Of a stretch of DNA of 9,187 nt, positions 6,644 through 9,187 are shown piece after piece. Within the stretch, counting starts at the first letter, position 1; the number at the start of each line of letters is the position of its first letter. Origin of the DNA: JANMZR01 sp031383555. Its GTDB lineage: Bacteria > Bacteroidota > Bacteroidia > Cytophagales > Spirosomataceae. The stretch lies in contig JANMZR010000068.1 of the NCBI GenBank assembly GCA_031383555.1, forward strand, positions 1 through 9,187. Direction: 5' to 3'. The notes below the pieces were generated by a model. It ran no database searches and had not been told where the DNA came from. It saw only the letters and a program-made list of their open reading frames with translations. The translations under genes were made by a program, and so were the position numbers.

Positions 6644-7849
6644 ATGAATTTACCTTTTAAAATTGCCTTCCGATATTTAATATCTAAAAAGAAGGCCAAT
6701 TTTATAAATATTATTTCATGGCTTGCTATGGCAGGTATTGCATTTGGCACAACGGCTTTAGTTGTTGTACTTTCTGTTTTTAATGGCCTGGAAGACCTCA
6801 ACCGTTCACTATTCAATTCTTTTGATTCCGACTTATCTGTTCAACCCAAAAAAGGTAAAAGTTTCGATCAAAACATCATTAATTTTAATGAATTAACTAA
6901 GATTGAAGGCATTAAATATTATACTAAAATAATACAAGAAAGTGCTTTAGTAAAATATGGTGAGCAACAAACAGTTGCAAATGTAAAGGGAGTAGAAAGT
7001 ACCTTTCTTAAAAATGAAGCCTTCAAAAAAAGCATAATTGATGGTGAATTTAAACTTTTAGCCGATAGTTCATACCAAGCAATAATTGGCATTGGAATTC
7101 AACAAAATTTATCCATTTCTATTGAAAATTTCTATACCCCGCTTGAATTTTGGTACCCCAGCAAAACAGCAAATCTTAATTTAGCGACAGAAAGCTCATT
7201 TAACAAAGTAATGGCGATTCCCTCAGGTGTTTTTTCAATTGAACAGTCCTATGACAATCACATAATTGTACCAATTGAACTTACAAGGTCGCTTTTTGAT
7301 AAACAAACAGCAATCACAGCTTTAGAAATAAATCTAAATACTGATACCGATTCGAAATTGATAAAATCGAAACTAGAAAAAATATGGGGAGAAAAATTAA
7401 AAGTTTTTACTCGTGATGAACAGCATATGGGGCTTTTAAAGGCTATAAAACTTGAAAAACTTTTTGTGTTTTTAGCCCTCATATTTATTACAGGAATAGC
7501 TGCAATGAACATATTTTTCTCATTATCTATGTTAGTAATTGAAAAAACTAATGACATAAAAACTCTTAAAGCTATAGGCGCAAATAAAACTACAATTGGC
7601 AAAATATTTAAAATTGAAGGCTTCCTTATTGCTTCAATTGGCGCAATTATTGGCCTAGCAATTGGTTATATTTTATGTACATTGCAATTAAAATATGGTT
7701 TGTTAAAAATGGGAATGGTTTCTGCATTGGTAGATGCATACCCGGTAAGAATTGAATTTTTTGACTTTTTATTTACGGGTTTCGCCATTTTTTTACTAAC
7801 ATTATTAATTTCCCAATTTCCATCGAAAAAAGCTGAAAATATTAGCTAA
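6644..7849 (+). CDS. LolC/LolE-type ABC transporter permease (FtsX/MacB family)
   Basis: A 401-residue inner-membrane permease with the four-helix layout of lipoprotein-releasing LolC and LolE. Helix 1 (about 22-46) is followed by a large periplasmic domain (about 47-270), then helices near 272-296, 325-346 and 372-391. The cytoplasmic loop IEKTNDIKTLKAIGANKTTI (299-318) is the typical coupling segment that contacts the ATPase, and EGFLIASIGAIIGLAIG (325-341) is the characteristic glycine-spaced third helix. The probable role is transfer of outer-membrane lipoproteins from the inner membrane to a LolA-like carrier, driven by a LolD-like ATPase that is not encoded in this window. Family membership is strong; MacB-like export or another FtsX-type role is the alternative. 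It lies 44 bases after rbfA and 93 before polA. The ATG at 6644 places the amphipathic IAFRYL helix at the N-terminus as in LolC/E. Confidence 0.88.
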   Translation: MNLPFKIAFRYLISKKKANFINIISWLAMAGIAFGTTALVVVLSVFNGLEDLNRSLFNSFDSDLSVQPKKGKSFDQNIINFNELTKIEGIKYYTKIIQESALVKYGEQQTVANVKGVESTFLKNEAFKKSIIDGEFKLLADSSYQAIIGIGIQQNLSISIENFYTPLEFWYPSKTANLNLATESSFNKVMAIPSGVFSIEQSYDNHIIVPIELTRSLFDKQTAITALEINLNTDTDSKLIKSKLEKIWGEKLKVFTRDEQHMGLLKAIKLEKLFVFLALIFITGIAAMNIFFSLSMLVIEKTNDIKTLKAIGANKTTIGKIFKIEGFLIASIGAIIGLAIGYILCTLQLKYGLLKMGMVSALVDAYPVRIEFFDFLFTGFAIFLLTLLISQFPSKKAENIS

Positions 7850-7850
7850 T

Positions 7851-7895
7851 TTTAACCTAAATTAAACCAAGGTTAAACTTCCGTTTTAGTTTTTT
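7851..7895 (+). terminator. Weak hairpin plus T-runs after the permease gene
   Basis: TTTAACCT (7851-7858) pairs with AGGTTAAA (7870-7877) across an 11-base loop, starting one base after the permease stop codon. T-runs follow at 7884-7887 and 7890-7895. The stem is AT-rich and the gap to the T-run is longer than ideal, so termination may be partial; an operator upstream of polA is also possible. Confidence 0.4.
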
Positions 7896-7942
7896 AAAGT
7901 AAAAAATCTAATTTCTAGAAAAATTAAAAAAAACAATAATAA

Positions 7943-9187
7943 ATGAAAAAATTATTTTTATTGGATGCCATGGCACTTATATACCGTGCACATTTTGCAT
8001 TCAGCAAAACGCCTAGAATAACCTCTTCAGGGCTGAATACCAGTGCAGTGTTTGGCTTTACAAACACTCTTTTAGAAATAATTACCAAAGAAAAACCCAC
8101 GCATTTGGCGGTAGCTTTTGACAGCCATGGCCCAACTTTTAGGCATGTAGAGTACCCATTATATAAGGCCCATCGTGATGCACAACCTGAAGATATTACA
8201 GTAGCAATACCCTATGTGAAAAAACTGGTAGAAGCAATGAATATTCCTCTTCTTATTCTCCAAGGCTTTGAAGCCGACGATATTATTGGCACTGTAGCCA
8301 AACAAGTTGTGAGGCAATATGATGATTTTGAGGTATTTATGATGACCCCCGACAAAGACTATGGCCAATTAGTTGAAGACCGAATAAAAATGTATAAACC
8401 TGGCTCATTTGGAAAGCCAACCGAAATATTAGGCGTAAAAGAAATTTGCGAGAAATGGGATATTGCAAATGTGGACCAAGTAATTGACATGCTAGGCCTT
8501 ATTGGGGATACTGCCGATAATATTCCCGGTGTGCCCAATGTAGGCGAAAAAACAGCTCAAAAATTAGTGGCAGAATATGGTAGCATTGAAAATATAATTG
8601 CAAATGCTGGCAATTTGAAAGGTAAATTACAAGAAAATATAATAAATTTTGCCGAGCAAGGTCTACTTTCCAAAAAATTAGCTACTATTCACTGCGAAGT
8701 ACCTGTTACTTGGAATGAGATAGATTTAAGAGTTTCAGAAATAAACCGAGATGAGCTAACTAAACTTGTTGATGAACTCGAATTCAGAACTTTAAGAAAA
8801 AGACTTTTAGGAGAAGAAAGTAATTCAGGAAATTCAGAAACAGCCTCTCAAGTAGTTCAAAAACCAAAACAAAGCCAAGTCAATTCTGGCCAAATGGATC
8901 TTTTTGGCAATAATGAACCTACCAATACAGTAAATATTAATGGTGAATTCAGTTCTGATGAGGAAATTTCTGATGAAAATCAAATCAGTTCAAAACCAAA
9001 ATTAAATATACATTCAAAAGCACATAACTATCATCTTGTTGACAATGAGCAACTTATAAATGCTTTAATTATTCATTTAAACAAACAAGACTCCATTTGT
9101 TTTGATACCGAAACCACGTCTGTGGATGCATTTGAAGCCGAATTGGTAGGTATTTCGTTTGCATATTTTGAAAATGAGGCTTTTTAT
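7943..9187 (+). CDS. polA: DNA polymerase I, N-terminal 415 codons (cut by window edge)
   Basis: The frame opens with ATG at 7943 and stays open to the last base, giving 415 residues of the roughly 930 expected. Residues 1 to about 290 are the 5' nuclease that removes RNA primers and flaps: LLDA (D8), D60, EADD (E110, D112, D113), DKD (D137, D139), GDTADN (D189, D192) and the helix-hairpin-helix around IPGVPNVGEKTA (194-205). Residues about 291-355 form a polar, Ser/Asn/Gln/Glu-rich linker that contains QMDLF (317-321). From about 356 the 3'-5' exonuclease domain begins; its motif I FDTETTS (387-393) keeps both metal ligands, D388 and E390, so proofreading is probably retained, unlike in some Pol I enzymes. 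The remaining exonuclease motifs and the polymerase domain lie beyond the window. It follows the permease gene by 93 bases. Identification is firm. Confidence 0.97.
   Translation, partial: MKKLFLLDAMALIYRAHFAFSKTPRITSSGLNTSAVFGFTNTLLEIITKEKPTHLAVAFDSHGPTFRHVEYPLYKAHRDAQPEDITVAIPYVKKLVEAMNIPLLILQGFEADDIIGTVAKQVVRQYDDFEVFMMTPDKDYGQLVEDRIKMYKPGSFGKPTEILGVKEICEKWDIANVDQVIDMLGLIGDTADNIPGVPNVGEKTAQKLVAEYGSIENIIANAGNLKGKLQENIINFAEQGLLSKKLATIHCEVPVTWNEIDLRVSEINRDELTKLVDELEFRTLRKRLLGEESNSGNSETASQVVQKPKQSQVNSGQMDLFGNNEPTNTVNINGEFSSDEEISDENQISSKPKLNIHSKAHNYHLVDNEQLINALIIHLNKQDSICFDTETTSVDAFEAELVGISFAYFENEAFY

Noticed and set aside
7258..7602. 114-codon minus-strand open frame inside the permease gene
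   Set aside because: Antisense to the periplasmic domain and second helix of a convincing permease; composition looks like reversed coding sequence.

Overview
The window is AT-rich bacterial chromosome, with long A/T runs between genes, no Shine-Dalgarno-like sequences visible before the starts, and protein features typical of Bacteroidota. The SerB-SerA fusion and the DNA polymerase I sequence point, by recollection of these families, to the Cytophagales side of that phylum. I see no phage, insertion sequence, CRISPR array, tRNA or rRNA. The content is mostly housekeeping, and I found no obvious new defence or mobile system.

Layout: (1) At 71-3155 two plus-strand genes cover the phosphorylated serine pathway. 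The first encodes one chain joining a phosphoserine phosphatase domain (step 3) to a D-3-phosphoglycerate dehydrogenase with an ACT domain (step 1). The second encodes a class V aminotransferase that probably performs step 2. A nested inverted repeat at 3174-3227 separates this unit from the next gene. (2) At 3242-4551 a minus-strand LOG-family protein and a plus-strand ribose-5-phosphate isomerase B diverge from a shared 143-base gap. If the LOG protein is a nucleotide phosphoribohydrolase, it releases the sugar phosphate that RpiB uses. (3) At 4558-5961 (minus) lies an orphan multi-pass membrane protein with a GT-C glycosyltransferase-like layout and no usable ATG start. Its 3' end is six bases from the rpiB stop. 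(4) From 6219 to the right edge three plus-strand genes run in series: rbfA (30S ribosome maturation), a LolC/LolE-type ABC permease and the first 415 codons of DNA polymerase I, cut off by the window edge.

The points most worth a second look are the serine pathway compressed into two genes with feedback-site residues kept, a sliding-clamp-like QMDLF peptide in the flexible linker of DNA polymerase I, the start problem of the membrane protein, and several short inverted or direct repeats just upstream of genes (25-50, 2032-2061, 6186-6200).
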